Shown one piece after another: positions 50,701 through 60,193 of a stretch of 64,000 bases of DNA. The position numbers and the translations under genes are program-made. A model generated the notes under the pieces. It had not been told where the DNA came from, did no database searches, and was given only the letters and a program-made list of their open reading frames with translations. Origin of the DNA: Triatoma infestans (lineage: Eukaryota; Arthropoda; Insecta; Hemiptera; Reduviidae); contig JAAEAF010001501.1 of assembly GCA_011037195.1 (NCBI GenBank), positions 1 to 64,000 of the forward strand. The letters run 5' to 3'. How positions within the stretch are numbered: position 1 is the first letter of the stretch; every line of letters begins with the position of its first letter.

Positions 50701-53700
50701 GAAGGGATGGGGTTATGTTTTCTTCTAAAAAATGTTATTTCATTATATATTACATCATTTTATCTTCTAGATAATATTAATTACAATGAAAAGTGCCAAA
50801 ATTGCGAGTTTATAGACAATTGATTCACCGGAAATACAAGTTTACTGCACAGTTTTTTTTTTTTGTTTTTTTTTTTTTTTTTTTAGTTTTCTTTGATTTT
50901 CTTCATGAAGATATCAAGCATTCCATTTAACGGGGTTTTGAGCTTATGCTTTCCTCCAAAAAAGTCTTTTAATAAAGTTTAGTTCCCCCATTCATGTAAA
51001 CTGAAGGCAACTAAACAACATTTAGTAAGGATTATATGTTTCAAGATAATCTGTCAATAACTATGGTAAATTGCAGTAAGAGAAAGTCGTGTGAGTGTTT
51101 CAAAACAGATTTTTTTTTATTTTCTTACCCACAATGCAACATTTCTTAATACAATCAGTGGATTGTGACAAATTTTCTGAATTGAGTTTTGAATAGAAAA
51201 AATGTTTAGAGATCTCCGGGATTAGAAATATCCCCTGGTGTGAAACTTTCACAGAACTTACTACACTCTACTACTCGTAATGTATTTGTTACAAATCTAA
51301 ATGACAAATAGTTTATTTATTCTAGACTTTATAATAGACTTTAACTATTTAACTATTCTGCATCGCACGGCCCAGAATGAAATTTTTGGCTACACTGGCA
51401 ATTGGTATAATTCGTTTAGTTGGATATCCAGGGGGCACGTAAGAACAATCTCGGACGCGAACTAATTCACCCCTCCCATCCACCCGATGACAAATCTTCA
51501 AACTTGGAAATTTAGACTAGAAGTTAGTTGTCCTTAAATTAGGTTCTTTTAGGTACACTGCGACCTGAAAGATCTTCTGTGCTCCTGCAACCTGCTCTCA
51601 GTGTGCATTCAGGAAGAAAAAAATCTAAAGGCAACCCTGCTGGACTCGAACCCGGAACCTCAAAGTGTGAGTCGAGCCGCTGAGCACTGAGCCGTTTGCT
51701 TTCGTCGTGAATATTGCACAAAAATCGAGGTGAAGGGGAACTGGAGAGTGCTCTGTAACCCTGAAAGCTACTGTTCTCCTCTACGGTGGTCCCAGGATAA
51801 GACCAACTGCACATCCCTCATAAGACTACGTCTATTAAGATCTGGGAAGATTTTAGGGACCCAGCTTCTAAAATCTTTCTAAATAACTCAGGAGATATAT
51901 CAGAATCTCGGCCATCTTCCCCCACAAAATCGCATTCTAGGTTCAGTTCTTGGGTCTATATTATCCTAGGAAAACATAAGGAGCTCAATGTTGTTCAAGC
52001 TAAAGCACGCCTCAGTACTGAGACGGGGCCACAGAGCTGTGCTCTTACCCTTGACTTCCTCCTTATTTCTAAGCAATTGTGGGAGAGATTAGTAGCTTAT
52101 CGCACAGAATTCCGGCAAAGAATATCAAGTTTGAGCGTACTGCACATTTTAACACTAATCACAACTACTTCTTCTGAGAACAGTAAAAGAAAATTAGAAA
52201 AGTGTAAACAACTTGATAAATAAAAAAATAAACCTTTCTCTGGAGGTGGATTTTCCTGTTTGCTTTCACTGTCTTCGTTAGATGACGAAGCTGCCAACTG
52301 GTCAGCGCTGATCGCCAAATTTCCCAACATTTCCATTCGGCCCCTTCTTCTACTAAAGGTGTCTAAATCATCTGAAAAAGGTACAAAATGTTTATTAATT
52401 TTTTTTTACTTTATTTTTGGTTAATACAGTTTATAACTCTAAAATTTACTAAGTTTATAACAAAATAAAATATCTTATTCAAGTTCTCCACTGTTCTAAT
52501 CAATAAGATCTTTAAGAAATAAAATCTAACTTCTCTTTTATTGATGTACTTTAAATAAGTATTAATTTCTGCAATTGGTTAAGCGAACACATTCATAAAA
52601 GAAATGAATTACTTTTTTGTTACTATTATATAATTTACAAGTATCATGCGGGTAAAAAAAATAATTTATATTGACAAAGCAAAATTCTAAATTCAATTTT
52701 AGAATTTCTCTAAGAAGTGGAAAGATCTAGGGAGAGGGTATCTTTTCCTCCAATACCTTCGCTAAGTACCCAGCTTGTAAATATATATCAGAATCTTGAC
52801 CATCTCCCCACAGAATGTGCTATATTTTGCTTCTTGGGTCTATATTACCCCGAGAAAACATAAGGAGCCTACATTTCAATCTTAAAGTTCCCAACGTACA
52901 CATCCCCCTTCGACACTAAAGAGCTCCAAGAAGGATACTAATGGTAGCCGAAAAATGAAGAATAAAAGAATTCTTTTTTCTTCAAAAAGAACGTCTCTGG
53001 CTATTGCCATATAAACATGTCCTCAAAATTCTAAATTGAAACTCGCAATAATTGAGGGAATACAGAGATTTCTTAGTTAGTTGGCACTGTGACTATTACA
53101 GATTCTTAGAAACGCCAGCTACTTTGGTGAAAAAGATTATTCGGGAACAGGAACAGGAACAGACTTCAACCATTCTTGTGGAAAATCGTTTTAATGACTA
53201 ATCTCTTAATAGCTCTTTTTTAGACTTACCTTAAGAACTCATTTTATATCTAAATCTAATCTAAATTTCAAGTTAGTTGTACCACAAAAAGGGAAGGAGA
53301 TATGCAATGGAATATTAGATATTTAAAGTTTGGCACTTAAAACGAATTTTTGCAAATATCAGAGTCGAAAAAATAACTTAAATGTTCCTGAAAAACCTAT
53401 TTCACTAAGTATCTGTAGTAGCAACAGTGCCGTCTCAGTATGAAAGAAATCTTCGAGTTCGATTAATTTATTGTGAAGTTCCATATTATACACCTACAAA
53501 AAATAAGAAATGCTATTTTACACTGAAATGTTATATCATTTGAAAATAAATATGTTAAGATAAAGACCGAAGAATAAGGCAAAAGAAGTAGCTCCTGAAA
53601 ATAAAATCATTTTTATCATTCATGATGTATATTCTAACAAAACACAAGTTTGTAATTTATCATCCCCACCCACCTTTGTCGACATTCTTGCTGGGATATG

Positions 53701-56700
53701 TTTCACGCCGGAAATAGTTGTCAGCTAGTCGAGGAATAGCAGTTTCAACGTATCTTCTTTCTCTTGGCAGCCGAACTATTTGTGTTGGCCTGATGAGTTC
53801 TTCATCTGAGGAGTTAACTACTTCATATGGTACAAAATCTGGAAAAAAGTGAATATTATAAACAAAAAACAGTTTACAGAAATAATAAAGAAAAAAAAAA
53901 CATCAAATAAGTCGCGACAACTGAAAAAAAATCCTGTCAAATATACTTTTTGTTCAACCAGAGATTGCTTTCTTAGAGTGGTACGAATACGGGGCTTCAG
54001 GCAGGGCATATTAACCACCTAAGGATGATTGTATATAAAATGGCAAATCTTCATAAACTCAAATTTTTATGTATTTGTCTTAACATAAATATTTAGAGTT
54101 GGTGTGGGATCAGTATCAACCTACTTATCTTGGCAGGTAGAGAAGTGATGATTATATATGGTCCAGTGGAGCGCTCTAAAAACAATGATTAAAAATTCCA
54201 TATTTGGAGACAATTCGAGCATAACTGTATGAACTGCAGGGTTTTAGGCTGTTTTAGCAGTGTACATTACGGTAAGAAGTTAGGTCAATTTCAAAACTTT
54301 AAAACACTATTCTCTGCACAAATATTAGTCACCCTGCAATGTGAGTGTGTAAATGCATAATAAATCAATGAATGTTTCAGAATATTTTATTTTATTTCCA
54401 GTGTAAAAAATATATAAAAAAAAAAGTTAATTGCTTATTTTTTTTTCCTTCCAATAAATCCGAGTAAACAAATAATCCGATTTATTTATGTGCTGAATTT
54501 ATAAATATAGACAATTTAATAATTCTCAATTATATTTTTACGCGTTATCCATCATTATTATTCTTTCTATTATTATATTTTATTGTATGAATAAAACCAA
54601 GGTTATCATAATATAAATACATAAAGTTGGAAGGAAAGAAAAAAAATATATATATATATATACAGCAGCAATTTAACTTCCAAGAATGATTGTATTTCAC
54701 TGTTAAAAACAGAGGAACAATTGTTATTAATTGTTTACTGTTGTGTAACACCATTGCATAGTGTGGAGCTCATCAAATATTTTGTTCTAATTAACTCTTA
54801 TACGGGCTACTGAACCTTCTTCATATAACACAGCTGAACAAAGCTTTTGGTTTACCTTAAATCTTTTTCAAGTTTATTTTCTTTTCTTTTTTCCCTTTCT
54901 CCATAAAAAAAAAAACATGAGTTTTTTGTGTGCCAAGGTCATTAAGTACATAACACAAAAAATAAAACATCCATTAATATTAATGAATGAACAAAGAGGA
55001 AACGAAAAGTCATAGGAAAAACATCGGTAAGTGATGTCAATAGCCAATAAATCTAATGGTATCATATATTCATTAATAATTTATTAATGATGGCTGGCAG
55101 AATGCTACTTAAATGTTACAAAGCATGATTATAATTATTGTCCCTGAACTTAGTGAACAATCATTAGAAAATATTAATTAATAGAGGCTGGTAAAACTAA
55201 TTCTAGCAAAACATTCATTGGCTGGCTTTTCAAAAATATCAAGTTTCAATATAAGGGTCATAAATTGTAATTATATTAAATGGAAAAAGGAAAAGTAATG
55301 TGAGCCATTTCACATTAGTCCTTTTACAAAGACCAATTATTGCAATAATTATGTTTTGTGCATCCACTGAATAAGAAAAAGTCTTGTTGATAAACTTAAT
55401 CGAGAAATTTTACTTTAAAATTGCAATTTTACAATGTTTAGTTAGACTGGCCATAAAACATAGTGGTGGGGATTTTACATGAGCAGCCTTATATGGAGGA
55501 CTCCTATATCAAAACAAAATTTATGCAAATTACATTTTCAACTAAGTATGCCCCCTAACTAATATGCCGATAATTTTTTATTTATTTATTTTATTTTAGA
55601 AAAACGTTTCAAATAAATGTGATACTTTTTTATCTATGTAGCAAGAAGCATTCCCAAGTTTCCAAGAAAATCATTGTAACCGTTTTCGAGAAAATTACAA
55701 AAAAAAACTGAAATACTTATTACATAAAGTCGCATTTTCGGTTTTAACCGATTTTCGCCAAATTTGGAATTCTATCAATAAATTAAATGTGTATTAATAT
55801 TATAAACCCATATATTATACTGAAATACTACTTTAGAGGAAAGCTTTGATAGAATTCCAATTCAAGTGTAAGAAATTAATTATCTCAGGAAAATGTTTCA
55901 AACAAAAGTGATCAGTAATTATGTAATAATAATAATAATTTATTTCTTTTTAATTAATACAAATTATATAGCAAGGATTTTTATGATTTGGTTAAAATTT
56001 TAAGTTCCTGACAAGAATAGTAAATATAAAATGAGATAAATTAATTGAAAAAGATAATAATAATAAAAATTAAATAAAGATAACCTTTCAAAAGAATAAT
56101 TGTAAAAGTATGATAATAAATAGTAAATATACAAAAAAAAAAAGTATAAAAAAATTGCTTCAAACCATTAGAGCAAAATATAATAAAATTAATTACAAAT
56201 TATAATTAAGTATAATAAAACAGACATATTTAGTAAGAAAAAGTACAAAAATTAACACTTTAGTTTAAAAGTATTTAATGCATACTATAAGTAATTAATT
56301 TTTTTTTTTATGTTATGGCACCTAATAAATTTTCCATGTTATCAGAGGTTATGTATTTATGAAGGAAATAGCTAAGTTCCGAGCAATTTAAAAAGAAAGA
56401 AATTTTACAATTTGCCAAATTGCTGAGAGTAACTAAGTAAAATCTATCAATAGATAATCTGAGTGCAAACCATCACATAATTTAGTACAATACTTTTTAC
56501 AAGTTAATCTTAATATTGTGTTATTAATCTTATTTGGTTAATATGACAAGTCATATTGTGGTGATTTTCTCCGGACTCATTACAGGAAATAATATTTCTA
56601 TAATATAAATTAAATCAGCTGTTTATGACAAATAACCATCCATGGAAAGCAAAAATATTTCTTAATATGGCAACGAAACCAATAATTTTTTTTCAACAAA

Positions 56701-59700
56701 AGTAAGGGATCTTGCTTGAGCCATGTATCTTTGGCATCAATCAAAGAAAAATATTTATAATACATTTATAATTTATAAAATATTTTCGCAGACATCAGGC
56801 ATTAATTATAAACTCTTCCCATCACTTTAACATTCTTTTAAACGGTGAATTTCAGAAGTATTGCACCTGTTTCTAACCAAAGAGTTTGGAATATTGGGGG
56901 AAAGTTGCAAGAGGAGATAGGTTACAAAGTTTAAAGAAAATCGTTAAGACATATTTTGGGAAAAATCGCGAAACCATATTCAATAAAAAGTCGCAATTCA
57001 GTTTTTGCACGAAATCTTCGTGTCAGTTGCGATGGTAGTACCCTAAACAGAATACTATTTTGAGCTTCCTGCAATTTTTTTGTTTCTGATATTTTGTTGA
57101 CAGATAGACAGACACACACAAATAGGAATACAGTCCATTCGCTAAAAACATATTTGTACTCGGGAGATCTCAAAACTTGTATTTCCGGGTGAAAACTCGA
57201 TTTCAAAAATTTGACACAATTACAATACTTCCTCTTAAGAGGAAATACTATATAATTCTTGTTGTTATTGCAACAAATACGTGGAGTACATGGAGGAGAT
57301 AAAACCTAACTTTTCCATGAGGTATTTTCTTTGTAGCCAGAAATTCTCTAAACAAATTTATTAAATCCGCGAACAAATGATATGTTAAAGAAAGTCTTGC
57401 AGATCATAAATGTCTGTACGATATGGATCTAGAGGAAATATTGTAAATTAATTAAGCTGAACAATCTGAAGGTAAAAGCAGAAGGTCTAATTATTTAAAT
57501 TAGCATGAAATTATGTAATATGCATGAAGAAAAAAAAACGACATTTTATTTAGCATTGTATAACATCACTTCAATCTAACAGAGTAATCTTTACCTTATT
57601 TTGTGTATGAATAAATATCTGATTTGAACTGCAACATACTTAAGTATTGTCTAATAGACAATTTTCTCAAAAGGCGGAAATTTTATCCAATTTCCAGTTC
57701 CCTTATCTTCCAGATGATGGCACAATTGTGCTTAAAAAGAAAGGGAAGCCTAACCTATCACCTAGCCAGAATACCACAGACCAAAAATCCTTTCAGGAAA
57801 AATGCTGTGATCCGATTTACCTTTGTGTTACTCCTGTTACGAGGAAATATTGCGCTCATGTCAAATTTTCGAAACTGAGTTTTTACAGGTTCTCTGAATA
57901 AAAAAAAAAATATTTTTAGCATATGGTATATATAACAATATATATATTTCCAAGATTCATTCAATAAGTAACGAGACAAATTCTGTAATTCAAAAACGAT
58001 TTATTCAATCAATAGAAGACTTTGGCTACTTTTCAACATAGTTCCCAGGAACATTTATACACTTGTCCCATCGTTCTTCTAATTTGTGTATGCCTCTGGC
58101 ATAAAATTCTCGAAGCCACTTTTGCATCTGATTTTTATCTTCTTCATTGGATTGGAAAAGTTTCCATAAGAGCCTTTTTAAGGGGTCAAAACAAAGGGAA
58201 GTCCGATGGGGCGAAGTCGGGTTATAGGGGGGATGTGGAAGGATCTTCCACCCCACTTTGACTGATTTGAAATCTGGTTTCTTTGTGGGGTCCGTAAGTT
58301 GTCTTAGGATCCATCTCGCACAAGTTTTCTTGTACTGTAGCTTATTCTGAATAATGTTATGGACAGTTCCAACACTCGCGAGCGCTTCTTCAGCTATCAG
58401 TTCAACAGTAATACGCCTCTTATCCTGAATTAACGCGTTAACGCGAGATTCGAGGGAGGAAGTTGCAACTTTAACAGGTCGTCCACTTCATTGCTCGCCA
58501 AAGATACTTACACGGCCACTTTTAAACTGTTCTACCGATACACTTTTAATATTCTTTCGTGGATTTCATTACCTTACATGCCCTCTGCAACTAAAAATCT
58601 AATCTCTTAGTGATTTTCTTCCAAGGTGTAATGCTCGAGCGGACTCTCCGTTGTTAACTGAATACATGTGAGGTTATGCTTACCAAATACTCTCGAACAG
58701 CTGATAAAAAACTAAGTACAACGTTACCAACTTGACGCACTAACTATTGTATTGATTAAACAAACCGTTTCTGAGCTACAGAGATTTGTCTCGCTACTTA
58801 TTAAATCATTACTCGTACATTACTTCTTTCATTAATAAATAACATTTATTACAACAATCTATTGTTAAGACAATTTGCTAGATAAATAATATCTTGTAGT
58901 GTTCACTTTTTAACACTAACTCTTGATTTTGATTGACCCGTAATCCTTATCATTTATTGTTTTGTTTTTTCTTGGGATTCAAAATGGATTTGCTGGCATA
59001 AGCTTTATTTCTTTTCTCGATAAAGGTTAGTAACAAATCAAGTCAAACTCCTAGGATTTTATCCGCCATTTCATGCTTCTGACTGGTTTCAGATTCTCAT
59101 CCATGTCAGGGCATGGCTATCAAGTTTTTGTGGAAAGCAAACTTAAAGCTGAAGTCAACTCTTTACAAAAACTTGAGAGCTATTCTCTGATGATGGATGA
59201 GAATCTGAAACCGGTCAGACTAACACAATAAGTACCGAAGTATAGCCCACCCTAATGCTTACTCTAACAAAAAGAAGACGTATAAAATCCCAGATGTTAT
59301 CTGACGTTGCGGGCCAATCATATTCAACAAACTAAACTCACTTTTCGACATAAATAATTTATCTTTGTGATGTGTTTGTTGGTGAGCTAGATCCCAAGTA
59401 GTTTAATTACTCATCAACTATTACTCATATACTAGGCGCTAGATGTAGAGTGCAAATATTTGGGAATGCCAGTGTCAATGTTGTTCGTGTATCCAGCAGG
59501 TTCGCTAAGATCCAAGAGCTCTTTAAGACTATTTTCCTCTTATATTATATCTGTGAATATTCTGATCAATCGGAGGAGTGTTATCAAATAAAAACTAACG
59601 CCTTGTCCCCTTGAAATTCCAAAAGTAACCCTAATTATTTTCTTTAATCAGGTCAAAGTGTGCGTTACGTATGTCAACGAAAAATTCTAAGGACAGGGTC

Positions 59701-60193
59701 GTTGCCCTATCAATACATGTGCCACTCATCTGCCCTACTTCTATACTTTCTACTGTCCTACGATAAAAAAAAGAATCCAGCCAAATGGAACTCAAAATTT
59801 TATTTTATACAATTCTATTCAATTTTATTCTAAAATCAAAACTGAAGAAAATTATATTTTTTGTTTTGCAAAGTTGAATAATGTGACAATTATTCCACTA
59901 GAATCAATGGGATTATACTTTTAATTACTAGAGAATAAAAGTGATTTTTACTCATTAGTGATCAAAAGTAAATTACAGTGTTGCCACCTTCCATTAAGAC
60001 AAACTTTTAATAATAGGGTAAAATTAATAAAAATAATATTGTAGTAAAACTTACAGCCCTTGATAAAACTATTGTGTGTAAATGAAGGTAACCCTTTCTG
60101 TTTATACAGCACAGGGAATATATTCGTTAAATTATTTATAAATAAAATACAATTCAAGAAATGATTTATATAATAAATAAATATTGTTTGCAT
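38756..60193 (-). CDS. PLXDC2: Plexin domain-containing protein (PLXDC1/2, TEM7 family)
   Basis: A type I membrane protein of the TEM7/PEDF-receptor family. Exons in order on the minus strand: 60193-60055 (tentative), 53838-53674, 52371-52234, 49090-48794, 47681-47542, 46140-46009, 45900-45708, 44846-44637, 42260-42109, 42037-41797, 40654-40512, 38824-38756. All phases agree; 2019 bases, 672 residues. Residues 47-293 are a linker rich in acidic, Ser/Thr and His residues without known similarity, much longer than in human PLXDC2. Residues 294-480 match the family ectodomain (VTIATGGFLYTGDY, TQYIAPLMANFD, HPVKVGISDA). RRKTIYEYHRV leads into a Cys-rich PSI domain (LPTCLNYADCASC, CKWCAAVNRCSSGYD) near 505-550. 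One helix lies at about 613-635. The short tail YRPSQWSLRRGEARYTA resembles the vertebrate RPSRW tail. The donor at 48793 (gttatt) is weak. Insects probably have one co-orthologue of PLXDC1 and PLXDC2. Confidence 0.9.
40720..41470. repeat. R-family tandem copies
   Basis: Two units in a row, with GAACTTCCAGTCAACCAATT, TTTCAAATAAAAGTTGTAGC and the end CTTCCTCTTAAAGCAGTAAA. PLXDC intron between 40654 and 41797. Confidence 0.7.
42336..42347. repeat. Poly(C) run
   Basis: Twelve C residues in AT-rich intron DNA. Confidence 0.9.
42370..43400. repeat. R-family copies in a PLXDC intron
   Basis: Diverged R units including GTCGAACTTCTCCGAATTGG near 42690, AAAACACAATTTCGACAATT near 43170 and a closing unit to 43400. 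Poly(T) at 43240-43259. Confidence 0.6.
44222..44495. mobile_element. Hammerhead palindrome, family B, with 14-bp target duplication
   Basis: Flanked by ACATATTATAATGC at 44208-44221 and 44496-44509. A 31-base tail (44222-44252) is followed by a 243-base palindrome centred on 44374. The left arm holds an intact minus-strand hammerhead core; the right-arm copy has lost core bases (CTGATGT, GGTT). It lies in the PLXDC intron between 44637 and 42260. Confidence 0.8.
44298..44327 (-). ncRNA. Hammerhead ribozyme-like core (family B, intact)
   Basis: Minus strand: CTGATGA, helix II GGGCG-AT-CGCCC after one extra T, then GAAACCGGTC with the self-complementary ACCGGT before the cleavage C. Sense orientation with respect to PLXDC, inside an intron. 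Confidence 0.6.
45110..45550. repeat. R-family copy with poly(C)
   Basis: R blocks from CAACTTCCCTTGAATAAGCC to CTTCCTTTTACCAGTAACAG, with a 15-C run at 45407-45421. Confidence 0.6.
46370..47430. repeat. R-family copy and unassigned DNA in a PLXDC intron
   Basis: 46740-47430 is R-like (GTTTCCCGAAAAATGTTTAA, GAAATTGTAGGAACC). The stretch 46370-46740 is less AT-rich and I recognise nothing in it. Confidence 0.5.
47740..48790. other. PLXDC intron without a recognised element
   Basis: Overlapping minus-strand open frames near 48.2-48.5 kb have no similarity I know and are probably relics or chance. Confidence 0.4.
49380..51120. repeat. R-family copies in a PLXDC intron
   Basis: Copies at 49380-49930 and 50300-51120. 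The second begins GAGGAAGTATTGCGACCGTG, TTTTCACCGGAAGTACAAGT and ends GCAGTAAGAGAAAGTCGTGT, giving both apparent ends of the family. Poly(T) near 50850-50884. Confidence 0.7.
51540..51814 (-). mobile_element. tRNA-derived SINE
   Basis: On the minus strand GGCTCAGTGCTCAGCGGCTC supplies an A-box-like start and GGTTCCGGGTTCGAGTCC a near-consensus B-box, 30-40 bases apart as in a tRNA. It is more GC-rich than the intron around it. It differs from the SINE at 3.5 kb. Confidence 0.55.
51850..51995. repeat. Direct repeat, copy 1
   Basis: Shares TATATCAGAATCT, GACCATCT/GGCCATCT, TTCTTGGGTCTATATTA and GAAAACATAAGGAGC with 52740-52885, in the same orientation. The two copies flank the PLXDC exon at 52234-52371. 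Confidence 0.65.
52740..52885. repeat. Direct repeat, copy 2
   Basis: Partner of the copy at 51850-51995, about three quarters identical by eye. Unassigned family. Confidence 0.65.
54019..57240. other. PLXDC intron 1, distal part, with R-family copies
   Basis: 54.0-55.4 kb is AT-rich with no gene. R-family copies lie at 55390-55930 and 56830-57240, the latter ending ATTTGACACAATTACAATAC, CTTCCTCTTA. The stretch 55.9-56.8 kb is A-rich and unassigned. Confidence 0.5.
57650..57900. repeat. R-family fragment
   Basis: Ends TACGAGGAAATATTGCGCTC, GTCAAATTTTCGAAACTGAG and is cut off just before the mariner at 57961. Confidence 0.6.
57961..58803 (-). mobile_element. Internally deleted mariner element
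   Basis: The ends are imperfect inverted repeats of about 40 bases sharing AATAAGTA(A/G)CGAGACAAAT and CAAAAACG/CAGAAACGG. Length is about 840 bases, against roughly 1.3 kb for intact mariners. It carries pieces of both ends of a mariner transposase on the minus strand. It lies in PLXDC intron 1. I cannot fix the TA duplication to the base. Confidence 0.75.
58026..58600 (-). pseudogene. Mariner transposase remnant lacking the DDD core
   Basis: The N-terminal helix-turn-helix region is readable with stops (RFLVAEGM, then EIHERILKVYR; SGRPVKVAT; RITVELIAEEALASVGTVHN; CARWILRQLTDPTKKP). It then jumps to the C-terminus (HPPYNPTSPHR, FYARGIHKLEERWDKCI, GNYVEK, stop). The central stretch carrying the first two catalytic Asp residues is missing, and the usual C-terminal PDLAPSD reads PTSPHRT. 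The copy cannot encode active transposase. Confidence 0.75.
59054..59330. mobile_element. Hammerhead palindrome, family A, older copy
   Basis: The left arm starts ATTTTATCCGCCATTTCATG, and the right arm ends in a diverged region followed by CCAGATGTTATCTGACGTTG and the family A tail. Hammerhead cores lie at 59187-59216 (+) and, with a deletion in CTGANGA, 59081-59109 (-). Arms are diverged, so this insertion is older than that at 63 kb. Confidence 0.65.
59187..59216 (+). ncRNA. Hammerhead ribozyme-like core (family A)
   Basis: CTGATGA, helix II GGAT-GAGA-ATCT, then GAAACCGGTC. Flanking TCT and AGA can pair as the start of helix I. All core nucleotides are present. Antisense to PLXDC. Confidence 0.5.
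60055..60193 (-). CDS. Tentative first coding exon of PLXDC
   Basis: An ATG opens 46 codons with a hydrophobic start (IFIYYINHFLNCILF), a plausible but Asn/His-containing signal peptide. The exon ends at a good donor, T|gtaagt, in phase 1, exactly the phase needed by the next certain exon at 53838. No other in-phase candidate with a hydrophobic start stood out between 54 and 64 kb. The true first exon could still lie beyond the window. Confidence 0.4.

Noticed and set aside
58022..58261. Plus-strand open frame of 79 codons
   Set aside because: It is the complement of the mariner C-terminal coding segment, which has clear family similarity on the minus strand.
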